Of a stretch of 64,000 bases of DNA, positions 63,406 through 64,000 are shown piece after piece. Source of the DNA: Fereydounia khargensis (taxonomy: Eukaryota > Basidiomycota > Ustilaginomycetes > Urocystidales > Fereydouniaceae); the NCBI GenBank assembly GCA_026413255.1, contig JAOCZO010000023.1, positions 1 to 64,000 of the forward strand, given 5' to 3'. Every line of letters starts with the position of its first letter. Within the stretch, counting starts at the first letter, position 1. The notes below the pieces were generated by a model that did not search any database, had not been told where the DNA came from, and saw only the letters and a list, made by a program, of their open reading frames with translations. Both the position numbers and the translations under genes were made by a program.

Positions 63406-64000
63406 ATGGTGTCAGATGGCGCTGGCTTTCATCGTCCTGGCATCGTCAGCCAGGCAAACTTGGTAGGACGCGCCTACGTCAAGGCGCCAACCGCACTTCA
63501 GCTGCCAGTCCTCTCGTTTGGAGTGCTTGGAGCTCAGGCAGTATGGTCGATCGACATGGCGTTCGCACCCCCCTACCTTCTTGACCTTGGCCTCTCAAAG
63601 TCAGCCATGGCCGCTGTCTTTGTGGCAGGTCCACTCAGCGGGTTGATAGTCCAGCCGCTCATTGGTCAGTCTGCCACACGATACCACGTTCCATTCTGCC
63701 CCTGCATGCTAACTCCTGCCCTTTGTCACGACAGGGGCCCTTGCCGACAAGAACACCTCCAAGTACGGTCGCCGTCGGCCATTCATCGCGGTGTCGGTGC
63801 TCATCTGTACCGCTGCAATCATTCTTTTGGGCTTTACCCGCCAATTCGCCTCAATCTTTACCGAAGCCGGTGGCTCAGCACATGGGAGGCTGTCCATAGC
63901 GCTAGCTGTAATTGCCGTCTATGTTGTCGACTTTTCAGTCAATGCCAGTAAGTTACTTTGCTTGATATCAATTCTAGCAAGACAGCTTTCTAACATGTTC
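63406..64000 (+). CDS. Sucrose/alpha-glucoside-type MFS transporter, 5' part
   Basis: Exons 63406-63664 and 63735-63947; the gene continues past the window end (GTAAGT donor at 63948). The 157 visible residues fit the GPH/SUT branch of the major facilitator superfamily. Helix 1 is LSFGVLGAQAVWSIDMAFAP, helix 2 is AAVFVAGPLSGLIVQPLIG, the loop 2-3 signature is DKNTSKYGRRRPFI, then helix 3 and part of helix 4 follow. Plant SUTs and fission yeast Sut1 (a maltose/sucrose proton symporter) share these. The donor of the first intron reads GTCAGT, slightly weak. The true start could lie upstream, because only about 30 residues precede helix 1. Confidence 0.85.

Noticed and set aside
1-64000. Transposons, LTR or virus-like elements, CRISPR arrays
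   Set aside because: No transposase, reverse transcriptase, integrase, capsid-like or terminal-repeat signature was seen; the tandem repeats are micro- and minisatellites without spacers.

Overview
The window is nuclear DNA of a fungus. The gene set (TCP1-alpha chaperonin, calcineurin B, proteasome beta-1, LSm3 and SmF, VAC14, cullin neddylation factor) is eukaryotic. Introns are short (about 40-95 nt, GT..AG), genes are dense and on both strands, third positions are GC-rich and many proteins carry long disordered or polyglutamine stretches. Large genes are mostly intronless (2420-, 1097- and 1050-residue ORFs), while several small housekeeping genes have three to five introns. This fits a basidiomycete, most likely of the smut lineage (Ustilaginomycotina). 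That placement is inference from style, not from a marker gene. I see no transposon, virus-like element, tRNA, rRNA or CRISPR array.

Layout. 1-10.5 kb: 3' end of DCN1 (+), LSM3 (-), mitochondrial uL5m (+), U5-40K/SNRNP40 (-), ribosome-assembly GTPase RIA1/EFL1 (+), and a family-X DNA polymerase (-) with a mitochondrial-type leader and two membrane segments. 10.5-13.5 kb is gene-free. 13.5-30.4 kb: a 2420-residue disordered protein ending in a dehydrogenase/reductase domain (+), CTNNBL1 (-), RBM42 (+), an alpha/beta hydrolase (-), a disordered RG/SA-rich protein (+) and the cofilin-fold protein GMF (-). 30.4-45.7 kb: a mitochondrial-type Gfo/Idh/MocA oxidoreductase (-), aminopeptidase P (-), a 3.3-kb gene-free stretch, an RRM protein (+), tubulin cofactor A (+) and a USP36-like deubiquitinase (-). 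46-64 kb: VAC14 (+), proteasome PRE3 (-), calcineurin B (+), mitochondrial uS13m (-), a LisH/LUFS transcription factor (-), a 2.8-kb gene-free stretch, CCT1 (+), SmF (-) and the 5' part of a sucrose-type sugar transporter (+).

Neighbouring genes alternate between head-to-head pairs sharing 0.3-0.9 kb and tail-to-tail pairs whose stop codons are 48-341 bp apart, so 3' UTRs must often overlap. Five genes are spliceosomal or splicing-associated (LSM3, SNRNP40, CTNNBL1, RBM42, SmF), and CTNNBL1/RBM42 share one 306-bp promoter. Three or four proteins look mitochondrial. Exon boundaries were placed by hand from splice consensus, frame and family similarity. Start codons were checked to be ATG.

Most notable: the membrane-anchored, probably mitochondrial polymerase X; the giant protein ending in a dehydrogenase domain with an altered nucleotide loop; micro-exons of 25, 17, 12 and 9 nt; and a GTACAGTAC-type motif that recurs, often in tandem, in intergenic DNA across the window.
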